DNA of 64,000 nt, taken from Kibdelosporangium persicum (GTDB lineage: Bacteria > Actinomycetota > Actinomycetes > Mycobacteriales > Pseudonocardiaceae). Shown piece after piece: positions 25,928 through 34,296 of the stretch; within the stretch, counting starts at the first letter, position 1; the number at the start of each line of letters is the position of its first letter. The notes beneath the pieces are model-generated. The model did no database searches, was not told the DNA's origin, and saw nothing but the letters and a program-made list of their open reading frames with translations. The stretch covers positions 248,001 to 312,000 of the forward strand of contig NZ_JAAATY010000005.1 of NCBI RefSeq assembly GCF_013280595.1, in the 5' to 3' direction. The translations under genes and the position numbers were made by a program.

Positions 25928-26394
25928 CCGAGGTGATTTTCGAGCCGGGCAGGCAGGACATCATCATCAGGCGCGAGTTCGACGCACCGCGCGAGAAGGT
26001 GTTCAAGGCCTTCACCGACCCGGAGCTGATTCCCCGCTGGTGGGGCGCGCGGCGCTTCACCACCACCGTCGACCGGATGGACGTCCGCCAGGGCGGCCAA
26101 TGGCGATTCGTCACCCGCAACAACGACGACGGCAGCGAGTACGCGTTCCGCGGCGTCTACCACGACGTCGCCGCCCCGTCGGGCACGGTGTTCACGTTCG
26201 AGTTCGAACCCGGCGGGCCTGGCTACCTCCAGTTCGTCACCGAAACCTTCGAGGAGGCCGACGGCCGCACGGTGTACACGCAGGTCTGTCTCTTCCAGTC
26301 CGTCGAGGACCGTGACGGCTGGATTCCGACCGACATGGACAAGGGAATCCGGGAATCCCTGGACCTGCTGGCCGATCTCATCGCGAGGAGCTGA
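25924..26394 (+). CDS. SRPBCC / AHSA1-type START-like protein, first of two
   Basis: 156 residues from ATG 25924. The SRPBCC landmarks are IIIRREFDAPREKVFKAFTD, then PRWWGARRFTTTVDRMDVRQ and GGQWRFVTRN, then the closing helix MDKGIRESLDLLADLIARS. The fold makes a deep hydrophobic cavity that binds lipophilic ligands; members next to ArsR genes have no agreed function. It overlaps arsR by 4 bp and is followed 1 bp later by a paralogue, so both are co-translated. The pair could form a heterodimer or handle two related ligands. Confidence 0.88.
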   Translation: MTEVIFEPGRQDIIIRREFDAPREKVFKAFTDPELIPRWWGARRFTTTVDRMDVRQGGQWRFVTRNNDDGSEYAFRGVYHDVAAPSGTVFTFEFEPGGPGYLQFVTETFEEADGRTVYTQVCLFQSVEDRDGWIPTDMDKGIRESLDLLADLIARS

Positions 26395-26395
26395 C

Positions 26396-26869
26396 ATGGA
26401 CGTCGTGGCGACCCGCGTGTTCGACGCGCCCGCCGACCAGGTCTGGCAGGCCTGGAGCAAGGCTGAGTACGTGCACCGGTGGTGGGGCCCGGACGGCTTC
26501 ACCGCACCGATCGCCGAGATGGACGTCCGCGAAGGCGGGACTTCCCGCGTGAGCATGCGTTCCCCGGAGGGGCACGAGTTCTACAACACGTGGACGTACT
26601 CGCGCGTGATCCCCCGCGAACGCCTGGAGTTCACCATGGACTTCGCCGATTCGTCCTGGCAGCCCCGAAGCCCGGCCGAACTCGGCCTGCCCGCCGACAT
26701 CCCGGTTCCGGTACCGCACGTCGTCACGTTCGCCCGCGCCGGCGCGAAGACCGAGCTGACCGTCACGGAGTCCGGTTACACCTCACCACAGACAGCCGAA
26801 ATGTCCAGGCTGGGGCTGGAACAGTGCCTCGACAAAATGGCGATCGCCTTGTCGGCGAAGGAACACTGA
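26396..26869 (+). CDS. SRPBCC / AHSA1-type START-like protein, second of two
   Basis: 157 residues from ATG 26396, one base after the previous stop, with GAGGAG as SD. It is the same fold as its neighbour: VVATRVFDAPADQVWQAWSK, then YVHRWWGPDGFTAPIAEMDV and REGGTSRVSM, then MSRLGLEQCLDKMAIALS. Identity with the first copy is moderate, concentrated in the RWWG block, so the duplication is old. The 26876-26905 hairpin ends the operon. Confidence 0.88.
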   Translation: MDVVATRVFDAPADQVWQAWSKAEYVHRWWGPDGFTAPIAEMDVREGGTSRVSMRSPEGHEFYNTWTYSRVIPRERLEFTMDFADSSWQPRSPAELGLPADIPVPVPHVVTFARAGAKTELTVTESGYTSPQTAEMSRLGLEQCLDKMAIALSAKEH

Positions 26870-26875
26870 GGCCGG

Positions 26876-26905
26876 CACCGCTCGGCCACTGTGGACCGAG
26901 CGGTG
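26876..26905. terminator. Bidirectional hairpin terminator
   Basis: CACCGCTCGG (26876-26885) and CCGAGCGGTG (26896-26905) form a perfect 10-bp stem with a 10-nt loop, placed between the AHSA1 operon and the convergent small membrane-protein gene. Confidence 0.8.
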
Positions 26906-26917
26906 AGACGACCCCTC

Positions 26918-27325
26918 CTACGCGTGCACCACACGCACAAGGCGTTCGTGCACCCAGAGGAACCCGATCGCGAAGCCCACGCTGATGATCGCCTGGTACG
27001 CCAGGAAACCCCAAGCGTTGGGCGGCAGGCCGGGCTCGCCGACGAACACCAGCCGGGTCAGGACTTCCTGGAGCAGTCGTGCGACGGGAAACGCGACCAT
27101 CCAGAACAGACACGCCGGAGCGAACCTGCCGCGTGGCACCTTTCCGGACGCCAGCAGCAAACTGTAAGCCGCGCCGAACAATCCCAGCGGCACGCCGAGC
27201 GTGACCACAGCGACGAGGGCCCAGCTCCACGGCTGACCGACCACCACGGCCATCAGACCGGCGAGCGAGCCCGCGAGGAAACCTACGGCGAAGCCGGGCA
27301 GGCTCGCGTCGACCAGGCGTTTCAT
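26918..27325 (-). CDS. Small multi-pass membrane protein coupled to the NRAMP-like transporter
   Basis: 135 residues from ATG 27325, whose first base is the last base of the transporter's stop codon (TGATG). I recognise no family. About four hydrophobic segments are seen: FAVGFLAGSLAGLMAVVVG, WALVAVVTLGVPLGLFGAAY, FAPACLFWMVAFPVARLLQE and FLAYQAIISVGFAIGFLWVH. Strict coupling implies it is made with the transporter, perhaps as an auxiliary subunit. Such a partner is not part of ordinary MntH systems. Confidence 0.75.
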   Translation of the reverse strand: MKRLVDASLPGFAVGFLAGSLAGLMAVVVGQPWSWALVAVVTLGVPLGLFGAAYSLLLASGKVPRGRFAPACLFWMVAFPVARLLQEVLTRLVFVGEPGLPPNAWGFLAYQAIISVGFAIGFLWVHERLVRVVHA

Positions 27326-28815
27326 CAGCCCACCACCACGCCGAACCGGATCAGCGAGTACAGCAGCATGCCGAGGTAGAACACCGCGCCGAACCCGATG
27401 ACCAGGTTGGTGTACCACTTCGGACGGATCGGCCGCGGCAGCATCCTGTTGTTGACCAGCAACAACACCACGCAGTACGAGCCCATGGCGAACGTGGACA
27501 GGAACGCCAGGACGTCCAGCACCGAGCCCGGCCCGTCGACCGGGCCGAACAGCAGGATCAGGATGCCGAACGTGATCAGGCCCCAGAGGAACCCGGCGTA
27601 CAGGTGGGACATCTTCACCCGCTTGGCGCCCTTGACGAAGAAGTACGTCATGTCCGCCTGACCGCGGGAGAACGAGTCGAACAGCCCCAGCGTCGCGTTC
27701 AGGCCGATCAGCGCGATGAAGCCGAGGAAAACCGCACCGAGCACGGAACCGCCCGCTTCGGCGAACGCGTCCGACATCGCCGACAACGCGGCTTCGCGTT
27801 CGCCGTTCTCGATCAGTCCGCGGATGTCCGGGTTGGCCCGGACCGCGGACTGCGCGAGCACCGTGAAGGAGACGGTGACGAGCATCGTGATGCCCCAGAA
27901 CAACAACAGGGCGTCGAACGTGACCCAGCGCCGCCATCCCTTCCACTTGCGCATCTCGTCCGGGTTGCCGGTGTCGAACATGAAGCCACGGCTCGGCATC
28001 TGTTCTTCCTCGCCCGCGTGCCGCAGGCCGCGCAGCTTCGGGATGTACGCACCCATCCCGGCGCCGCTGTCGCGCAGGTGCAGCGTGTACCACATCTGCT
28101 GCATACCGGACGGGCCCGCGAAAGCGACCGCACCCACGACGATCGGGAACCACGCCTCCGTCAACGCGCCGGAGGGAACGTACCCGAACGCGAACATACC
28201 GCCGACTGTAGAGGCCAGGTCCTCCCAGTTGCCGACGAACGACGCGATCACCGCGGTGCCCACCACGAGCAGTCCGATGAGGATCGCCAGCACGTTCTCG
28301 AGCAGGTTGTAGATGACCCTGGCGAGGCTGAACAGGATGCCGACGACCACAAGGGCGACACACGCGGTCACGACCCACGGTATGCCGGTGATCTCCTCGA
28401 GCGCCGCCGCACCCGCCGAAAGGTGGCCCGGCCAGATGTAGACGAGGATGGCCACGACGAAGAAAAACCACATGATCGGCTTGAACACCCGGGCGGCGCC
28501 GGCGAAGATGCTCTCGCCGGTGGCCATGGTGTAGCGGGCCATCTCGAGCATCACGACGGCCTGCAGGGTGACGCCGATCAGGAACAGCCACCTGATCTCG
28601 GGGCCGAAGACCAGCACCAGCCTCGGCCACATGTAGGACTCGCCCATCCCGACGCCGAGCGCGACCAGGAAGACCGTCGGTCCCAGCAGGTGCATGGCCG
28701 GGGGCGGCTCCGGCAGGGTGCGGATCGGCATCGGTTCGAGCCGACCGGCCCGCCACACCCTGTTCCCGGCGGCCAGTGAGCGATGTCTGGCCGCCGGGGT
28801 ATGCGAGGTTTCCAT
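27325..28815 (-). CDS. Divergent NRAMP-superfamily transporter
   Basis: 496 residues from ATG 28815 with SD GGGAGAGGGA; the frame to 28920 lacks support. About eleven transmembrane helices. In classical NRAMP metal transporters TM1 has DPGN and TM6 has MPH. Here the matching places read VALGVGMGESYMWPRLVLVF (TM1) and AFAGPSGMQQMWYTLHLRDS (TM6), so the metal-binding Asp, Asn and Met are not conserved as such. A long soluble loop (about 270-310, LRGLRHAGEEEQMPSRGF) separates helices. Substrate could be another metal or a different solute. It is the first gene of a two-gene coupled unit. Confidence 0.8.
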   Translation of the reverse strand: METSHTPAARHRSLAAGNRVWRAGRLEPMPIRTLPEPPPAMHLLGPTVFLVALGVGMGESYMWPRLVLVFGPEIRWLFLIGVTLQAVVMLEMARYTMATGESIFAGAARVFKPIMWFFFVVAILVYIWPGHLSAGAAALEEITGIPWVVTACVALVVVGILFSLARVIYNLLENVLAILIGLLVVGTAVIASFVGNWEDLASTVGGMFAFGYVPSGALTEAWFPIVVGAVAFAGPSGMQQMWYTLHLRDSGAGMGAYIPKLRGLRHAGEEEQMPSRGFMFDTGNPDEMRKWKGWRRWVTFDALLLFWGITMLVTVSFTVLAQSAVRANPDIRGLIENGEREAALSAMSDAFAEAGGSVLGAVFLGFIALIGLNATLGLFDSFSRGQADMTYFFVKGAKRVKMSHLYAGFLWGLITFGILILLFGPVDGPGSVLDVLAFLSTFAMGSYCVVLLLVNNRMLPRPIRPKWYTNLVIGFGAVFYLGMLLYSLIRFGVVVG

Positions 28816-29028
28816 CTGTCCCTCTCCCTTGAGGAATACCGATGTGACGCAACCCCGATCGCCCTGTTGTAACCCGGCGAACACCATAGGCGGGCACGAC
28901 CACGCCATGCCAGTGCCCAATGATCACAGACTGGCCACAGTCCAGAAGTCACACCATTGACCAGCCGTCCACTTAGGAATGCTCAGCGCCACCACTCGAA
29001 ACACCGTTACCCCGCGAGCCGTCCCCGC
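28816..29028. other. Gene-free leader between the NRAMP-like gene and the 22-bp repeat arrays
   Basis: This is the 5' part of a 495-bp gene-free stretch (28816-29310). It should hold the transporter promoter. I see only a weak inverted repeat GACTG-GCCA-CAGTC (28929-28942) and no confident promoter, ORF or RNA. Confidence 0.4.
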
Positions 29029-29116
29029 GTGTCCACCGTTCCAGCACCCCGTGTCCACCATTACGACACCCCGAGACGCCCGTTCCGGCACGCCGTGTCC
29101 ACCGTTCCGGCACCAT
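29029..29116 (-). repeat. Array of four 22-bp tandem repeats, minus orientation
   Basis: Units 29029-29050, 29051-29072, 29073-29094 and 29095-29116 are each exactly 22 bp. Read on the minus strand they share GGTGCCGGAA followed by GGTGGACAC; unit 29073-29094 is the most diverged. Since 22 is not a multiple of 3, the array is not a peptide repeat. A second array of the same unit in the opposite orientation lies at 29214-29301. Confidence 0.88.
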
Positions 29117-29149
29117 GAAATTCCCCTGCCAGCCGCAGCGGGGGATTTC
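29117..29149. repeat. Hairpin at the inner edge of the first 22-bp array
   Basis: GAAATTCCCC (29117-29126) can pair with GGGGGATTTC (29140-29149) with a single mismatch-type wobble, loop 13 nt. It directly follows the last unit of the first array, so the whole element is arms-in with a hairpin between the arrays. Confidence 0.6.
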
Positions 29150-29213
29150 GTGGTCATGGGTTGACCGGGTCGTTACGGGACAGGCGGTCAGGCTGCTTCG
29201 GACTGGCGCCTCG

Positions 29214-29301
29214 CCGGTGCCGCAACGCGCATTTCGAGGTGCCGGAACGGGAACTTCGAGGTGCCGGAAAGGTGGACACGGGGTGCCGGAGTGGTGGACA
29301 C
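29214..29301 (+). repeat. Array of four 22-bp tandem repeats, plus orientation
   Basis: Units 29214-29235, 29236-29257, 29258-29279 and 29280-29301 are each 22 bp with GGTGCCGGAA near the start; the two right-hand units end in GGTGGACAC, the two left-hand units have drifted to GCATTTC/GAACTTC. The array ends 9 bp before the glpD stop codon. Together with 29029-29116 it forms two facing arrays. Confidence 0.85.
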
Positions 29302-29310
29302 GCGGGGACG

Positions 29311-30996
29311 TCAGACGGTGACGAAGCTGAGGCGGGTCGCGTTGGCGGTGACGTCGTCCGGCTGCTCCTGGGCGGAGCGTTCGGCGTGCACGCGGGACAG
29401 GTAACTGTCCAGTTCGTGCTGTTTTTTCGCCTCGTCCCAGTCCAGCAGCGGTGCGATCAAATCGGCCACCTCCGCGGCCGCTGTCACGCCACGGTCCCGT
29501 TGCTCGATGGAGATTCGGGTCCGCCGGGTAAGGACGTCCTCCAGGTGCAACGCGCCCTCATGCGTCACCGCGTACACGGCTTCTGCCTTGAGGTACTCCT
29601 CCGCGCCGGTGATCGGCTTGCCGAGGTCCGGCTGGTCGTCGATCAGCCACAGCAGGTCGTGGATCGCCGTGCCGTACCGTTGCAGCAGGTGTTCGACGTA
29701 ATCCAACGACAACCCGGAGCGCCGGGCCACGTCGTGCCGGGAGCGCCACAGCGAGTGGTAGCCGTCCGCGCCCAGAATCGGCAGCTGCGCGGTGGGCGAA
29801 GGCTTCACGTCACCAGAAAGGTTGGTAGCAGCGACATCCACCGCGTCCGAAGCCATCACGCGGTAGGTCGTGTACTTGCCGCCCGCGATCATCACCAGGC
29901 CGGGCACGGGATTGGCGACGGCGTGTTCACGGGACAACTTGGTCGTCGAAGCGGCCTTGGCGGCGAGCAACGGACGCAGGCCCGCGTACACGCCCTCGAT
30001 GTCGGCATGCGTCAAAGGCTTGCGCAGCACGGAGTTCACGTGATCGAGCACGTAGTCGACGTCCGCGCGACTCGCCGCCGGGTGGTCACGGGACAAATCC
30101 CACGGCGTGTCAGTGGTGCCGACGATCCAGTGCCTGTCCCACGGGATCACGAACAGCACGCTCTTCTCGGTCCGCAGGATCAACCCGGTGTCCAGGTCGA
30201 TTTTCTCGCGCGGCACAACGAGATGGATGCCTTTGGACGCCCGGACCGTGAAAGGCGCGGGAATCCCGGCCGCGGCACACACGTCATCGCTCCACACCCC
30301 GGTGGCGGCGACCACGACCCGAGCCCGCACCTCGAAGTCCACATCGGACTCCAGGTCACGGACCACGGCGCCCGTGACCCGGGAACCCGACCGCAGCAGG
30401 GCAGTCATCCGCGTGCGAGTCAGCACGGACGCGCCCAGCTCCGCGGCGGTACGGGCGATCATCATGGTGTGCCGGGCATCGTCGACCTGCGCGTCGTAGT
30501 ACTGGATCGCACCGATCAACGCGTCCGGCGAGAGTCCTGGAGCGACGGAGAAAGCGCGACGCCGGCTGAGGTGCCGGTGCCGGGGCAGGGCGCGTGCGCC
30601 GCCAAGGGTGTCGTAGAGCATCACACCCGCGCCGATGTAACCACGCTCCCACACCCGGTGCTTCAGCGGCACCAGGAACTTCACCGGGCGCACCAGGTGC
30701 GGAGCCAGCTTCGTGAGCAGCAGCCCACGTTCCCGAAGTGCCTCCCGCACCAGCTTGAAGTCGAGCTGTTCCAGGTACCGCAGGCCACCGTGGATCAGCT
30801 TGCTCGACCGGCTCGACGTCCCCGCGGCGAAGTCACGGGCCTCGACCAGCCCGACGGACAGCCCCCGGGCCGCCGCGTCGAGCGCGATCCCGGCTCCGGT
30901 GACGCCGCCGCCGATCACCAGGACGTCGACTTCCCGGGTGCGCAGCCTGGTCAGGGCTTCGGCACGGTACCGCGGGGAAAGAGGTACGGAAGGCAC
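29311..30996 (-). CDS. glpD: Aerobic glycerol-3-phosphate dehydrogenase
   Basis: 561 residues from GTG 30996 with AGGAGAG upstream. FAD-binding motif VDVLVIGGGVTGAGIALDAA, family signature LVEARDFAAGTSSRSSKLIHGGLRYLEQ region (GTSSRSSKLIHGG), then DAQVDDARHTM and the substrate-side GGKYTTYRVMA. A C-terminal GlpD cap domain follows. It oxidises glycerol-3-phosphate to dihydroxyacetone phosphate, passing electrons to quinone at the membrane. Third gene of the glpF-glpK-glpD operon, 10 bp after glpK. Confidence 0.95.
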   Translation of the reverse strand: MPSVPLSPRYRAEALTRLRTREVDVLVIGGGVTGAGIALDAAARGLSVGLVEARDFAAGTSSRSSKLIHGGLRYLEQLDFKLVREALRERGLLLTKLAPHLVRPVKFLVPLKHRVWERGYIGAGVMLYDTLGGARALPRHRHLSRRRAFSVAPGLSPDALIGAIQYYDAQVDDARHTMMIARTAAELGASVLTRTRMTALLRSGSRVTGAVVRDLESDVDFEVRARVVVAATGVWSDDVCAAAGIPAPFTVRASKGIHLVVPREKIDLDTGLILRTEKSVLFVIPWDRHWIVGTTDTPWDLSRDHPAASRADVDYVLDHVNSVLRKPLTHADIEGVYAGLRPLLAAKAASTTKLSREHAVANPVPGLVMIAGGKYTTYRVMASDAVDVAATNLSGDVKPSPTAQLPILGADGYHSLWRSRHDVARRSGLSLDYVEHLLQRYGTAIHDLLWLIDDQPDLGKPITGAEEYLKAEAVYAVTHEGALHLEDVLTRRTRISIEQRDRGVTAAAEVADLIAPLLDWDEAKKQHELDSYLSRVHAERSAQEQPDDVTANATRLSFVTV

Positions 30997-31006
30997 TTCA
31001 TCTCTC

Positions 31007-32518
31007 CTAGTTGACTTCGACCCAGTCGAGGGTCCGGCCGACGGCCTTCTTCCAGCCCGCGTACCCGGAGGCCCGTTGCTCCTCGGTCCACGTCGGCTGC
31101 CAGCGGTGGTCCTCGTTCCAGTTCTGCTCGAGTTCGTCAGTGGACTTCCAGAACCCGACCGCCAGCCCGGCCGCGTAGGCCGCGCCCAAGGCGGTGGTCT
31201 CCGCGACCACCGGCTTGGACACCGGTACGCCGAGGATGTCGGCCTGCATCTGCATGCATAGCTGGTTCGCCGTCACGCCTCCGTCGACACGCAGCACGTC
31301 CAGCGGCACGCCGGAGTCGTTCTGCATGGCCTCGACGACATCCCGGCTCTGGTAGCAGATCGCCTCGAGCGTCGCCCTGGCCACGTGCGCGTTTGTCGTC
31401 GCACGGGTGAGCCCGACGATCGCCCCGCGGGCGTCCGACCGCCAGTAAGGCGCGAACAAGCCGGAAAACGCCGGTACGAAGTAGACTCCGCCGTTGTCGG
31501 CGACCTGGGACGCGAGCGTCTCGCTCTGCGAAGCGCCGCTGATGATGCCGAGCTGGTCACGCAGCCACTGCACCGCCGAACCGGTGACCGCGATCGAGCC
31601 TTCCAAGGCGTAGACCGGCTTGTCGTCGCCGAACTGGTAGCACAACGTGGTCAGCAGGCCGTGCTTCGAGCGCACCAGCTCGTGCCCGGTGTTGAGCAGC
31701 AGGAAGTTGCCGGTTCCGTACGTGTTCTTGGCTTCACCCGGCCGGAAGCAGACCTGCCCGACGGTCGCGGCCTGCTGGTCACCGAGGTCACCGGTGAGCG
31801 CGACCTCGCCGTGCAGCGGGCCGTTCGCCCTGGTGGTGCCGAAGTGGCCGGACGACGGCTTGATCTCCGGCAGCATCGCTCGCGGAATGCCGAAGAACGA
31901 CAGCAGTTCGTCGTCCCACGCCAGGGTTTCCAGGTCCATCAGCATGGTCCGGCTGGCGTTGGTCGGATCGGTGACGTGCAGGCCGCCGTCCGGGCCACCG
32001 GTCAGGTTCCACAGCAGCCACGTGTCGGTCGTGCCGAACAGCGCTTCGCCGTTCTGCGCGTCCGCCCGCACGCCGTCGATGTTCTCCAGGATCCACTGCA
32101 GTTTCCCGCCGGAGAAGTAGGTCGCGGGCGGCAGACCGGCCTTGCGGCGGATCACGTCACCCTTGCCGCTGCGGTCCAGTTCCGCCGCGATGCGGTCGGT
32201 CCTGGTGTCCTGCCAGACGATCGCGTTGCAGTACGGCCGACCGGTGCGGCGGTTCCACACGACGGTGGTCTCGCGCTGGTTGGTGATGCCCAGTGCGGCA
32301 AGGTCCCGGTAGGTCAGGTTGGTCTTGGTGAAAGTGGACTCGATCACCGAGCGGGTGCGTTCCCAGATCTCGGTGGGGTCGTGCTCGACCCAGCCCGGCC
32401 TGGGCAGGATCTGCTCGTGTTCGAGCTGGTGGCGGGCGATCTCGTTACCGCCGTGGTCGAAGATCATGAACCGGGTGCTCGTGGTGCCCTGGTCCACCGC
32501 TGCGACGAAGTCCGGCAT
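31007..32518 (-). CDS. glpK: Glycerol kinase
   Basis: 503 residues, the normal length of the FGGY-family glycerol kinase. N-terminus [20 protein letters not shown] binds phosphate; [20 protein letters not shown] and [11 protein letters not shown] contact glycerol; [35 protein letters not shown] and [19 protein letters not shown] are the further signatures. It makes glycerol-3-phosphate for glpD. It lies 20 bp after glpF and 10 bp before glpD, so one transcript is expected. A second, fused kinase is encoded at 34297-36132; this copy has no extension. Confidence 0.95.
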   Translation of the reverse strand: MPDFVAAVDQGTTSTRFMIFDHGGNEIARHQLEHEQILPRPGWVEHDPTEIWERTRSVIESTFTKTNLTYRDLAALGITNQRETTVVWNRRTGRPYCNAIVWQDTRTDRIAAELDRSGKGDVIRRKAGLPPATYFSGGKLQWILENIDGVRADAQNGEALFGTTDTWLLWNLTGGPDGGLHVTDPTNASRTMLMDLETLAWDDELLSFFGIPRAMLPEIKPSSGHFGTTRANGPLHGEVALTGDLGDQQAATVGQVCFRPGEAKNTYGTGNFLLLNTGHELVRSKHGLLTTLCYQFGDDKPVYALEGSIAVTGSAVQWLRDQLGIISGASQSETLASQVADNGGVYFVPAFSGLFAPYWRSDARGAIVGLTRATTNAHVARATLEAICYQSRDVVEAMQNDSGVPLDVLRVDGGVTANQLCMQMQADILGVPVSKPVVAETTALGAAYAAGLAVGFWKSTDELEQNWNEDHRWQPTWTEEQRASGYAGWKKAVGRTLDWVEVN

Positions 32519-32538
32519 TGCTCAACACTCCCGATGGA

Positions 32539-33366
32539 TCAGGCGGACGGTTCGAGGTCCTTGGCGGCTGACGGCGCGGGGCCGACGACGTCGTCGGCGG
32601 GCAGGAACTTCTCGATGAGGTACTTGTAGATCGCGGCGCCGATCAGGCCGCCGATGATCGGCGCGACGATCGGTATCCACCAGTACGGGTAGTCGTACTG
32701 GTCCTTGAACGCCGTTTCGTAGCCGGTGAGCCAGGACGCCAGCCGCGGCCCGAAGTCGCGGGCGGGGTTGATCGCGTACCCGGCGTTGGTCCCCCACGCC
32801 ATCCCGATCGCGACGACGGAGAACCCGACCAGCAGCGGGGTCATGTTCGCCAGGGGCGCGGAGTTGCGCAGGTCGGTGATCGCGAAGATGACCAGGACGA
32901 GGATCGCGGTGCCGATGATCTGGTCGCGGAACGCGCCCCAGTCACCCACCGGAAGCGTGCCGTTACCCGGAAGAGTGGAGAACACGCCCTGGGTCTTGAT
33001 CGTCAGGCCGGGATCGGCGGCGTTGAGCACCTCGGTGTAGTTCCACCGCACCAGCATGGCGGCCACGAACGCGCCTGCCGTCTGGGCGAGCGCGTAGGGC
33101 GCGACCTTCCGCCACGAGAAGCCTTTGAACACCGCGAGCGCGATCGTCACCGCGGGGTTGAGGTGTGCGCCGGAGATCTTGGCGGCGACGTAGACGCCCA
33201 GCGTGACGCCCAGCCCCCACGCCCAGGCGATGCTGTCGTGATCACCGATCCCGGCGGCCACGACCTGGGCCACCACCCCGCACCCGAACAGGATGAGGAT
33301 CAACGTCCCGACGAACTCGGCGGCCATTTCGCCGCCCAATCCGCGGGCCCTGAGGTTTCGCACCAT
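32539..33366 (-). CDS. glpF: Glycerol uptake facilitator (aquaglyceroporin)
   Basis: 275 residues from ATG 33366, preceded by GGAGGAGAG. The open frame continues to 33486 through the operator region and is not coding there. Six membrane helices and both NPA boxes are present: SGAHLNPAVTIALAVF and AGYAINPARDFGPRLA. The Asp after the second box (NPARD) is typical of glycerol-conducting rather than water-only channels. First gene of glpF-glpK-glpD. Two IclR-type sites lie 83-127 bp before the start. Confidence 0.94.
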   Translation of the reverse strand: MVRNLRARGLGGEMAAEFVGTLILILFGCGVVAQVVAAGIGDHDSIAWAWGLGVTLGVYVAAKISGAHLNPAVTIALAVFKGFSWRKVAPYALAQTAGAFVAAMLVRWNYTEVLNAADPGLTIKTQGVFSTLPGNGTLPVGDWGAFRDQIIGTAILVLVIFAITDLRNSAPLANMTPLLVGFSVVAIGMAWGTNAGYAINPARDFGPRLASWLTGYETAFKDQYDYPYWWIPIVAPIIGGLIGAAIYKYLIEKFLPADDVVGPAPSAAKDLEPSA

Positions 33367-33448
33367 TGCTCTCCTCCACAAAGGACACCCGGCTCCCCTG
33401 GCCCGGCGAACGTTAAGATCGTGGAAAGAGCAGGTCAACGCGGCCGGG

Positions 33449-33493
33449 TCGGCATTGTCGAACGCCGCACGCGGGGTGTTCGACATTGTCGAA
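33449..33493. promoter_or_regulatory. Paired IclR/GylR-type operators between glpF and iclR
   Basis: TTCGACATTGTCGAA (33479-33493) is a perfect 7+1+7 palindrome. A second copy at 33449-33463 differs at two of 15 positions. Their centres are 30 bp apart, about three helical turns, placing both on one DNA face. They lie between the two divergent glycerol transcripts; the assignment to the adjacent IclR protein follows from GylR precedents. Confidence 0.75.
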
Positions 33494-33521
33494 TCGCAGC
33501 CGGTCCGGTTAGGGTCAGGCC

Positions 33522-34289
33522 GTGCCAGGTCCCATCCAGTCGATCGAACGAGCCGCCGCGATCCTGCGGCTGCTGGCCCGCGGCTCCGGCAGGCTCGGGG
33601 TCGGCGAGATCGCCGAATCGCTGGAGCTGGCCAAGGGCACCGCGCACGGCATCCTGCGCACGTTGCAGGGCGTCGGGTTCGTCGAGCAGGACAAGGACTC
33701 CGGCAAGTACCAGCTCGGCGCCGCCCTGCTGCACCTGGGCACGAGCTATCTCGACGTCAACGAGCTGCGGTCGCGGGCCATCAACTGGGCTGACGCGCTG
33801 GCCGCGCGCAGCGGCGAGGCGGTCAGGATCGGAGCGCCGCTCGAAGGCCGGGTGCTCGTCGTGCACCACGTGTTCCGGCCGGACGACTCGCTGCAGACCC
33901 TCGACGTCGGCACGTTGCTGCCGTTGCACGCGACCGCGCTCGGCAAGGTCCTGCTGGCTTTCGACGCGGCTCTCGTGGCATCGTTGCGCGGCGGTGAACT
34001 GGAGGCCTACACCCGGCGGACCCTGGCGTCACCGACCGCCGTCAAGCGCGCCCTGGCCAAGGTGCGGGAAGCGGGCTGGGCGGGCGAGCTCGGTGAGATG
34101 ACGCCCGGCGAAGCCGGGATCGCGGCGCCGATCAGGGGGCATGGCGGCATAGTCGTCGGCGCGCTGGGGATCTCCGGGGCGGTGGAACGCCTCTGCGACC
34201 CAGATGGCAGTCCCAAAGCGACCTTGCTCGGCTACGTGCGGGACGCCGCCCGAGCGGTGTCCCGTGATCTCGGCGCGTCCCGGTGGTGA
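33522..34289 (+). CDS. IclR-family regulator of glycerol genes (GylR-like)
   Basis: 255 residues from GTG 33522. Winged HTH: SIERAAAILRLLARGSGRLG, then VGEIAESLELAKGTAHGILR, then TLQGVGFVEQDKDSGKYQLG. The C-terminal effector domain (about 80-245) ends with AAPIRGHGGIVVGALGISGA. In Streptomyces the homologous GylR represses the glycerol operon and itself and is relieved by glycerol-3-phosphate. It is divergent from glpF, with two matching palindromes between them, and is followed 7 bp later by the fused glycerol kinase, which should be co-transcribed. Confidence 0.9.
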   Translation: MPGPIQSIERAAAILRLLARGSGRLGVGEIAESLELAKGTAHGILRTLQGVGFVEQDKDSGKYQLGAALLHLGTSYLDVNELRSRAINWADALAARSGEAVRIGAPLEGRVLVVHHVFRPDDSLQTLDVGTLLPLHATALGKVLLAFDAALVASLRGGELEAYTRRTLASPTAVKRALAKVREAGWAGELGEMTPGEAGIAAPIRGHGGIVVGALGISGAVERLCDPDGSPKATLLGYVRDAARAVSRDLGASRW

Positions 34290-34296
34290 ATGAGAC

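Noticed and set aside
28924-29157. 77-codon open frame covering the first 22-bp array
   Set aside because: The repeat units fall in different frames from unit to unit, so it cannot encode a repeated peptide; treated as chance.
29029-29301. CRISPR array
   Set aside because: Units are contiguous 22-bp tandem repeats without unique spacers, in two orientations, and no cas genes are present.
29161-31014. 617-codon open frame running over the 22-bp repeats and glpD
   Set aside because: Antisense to glpD, and it crosses the non-coding repeat array whose period is not a multiple of three.
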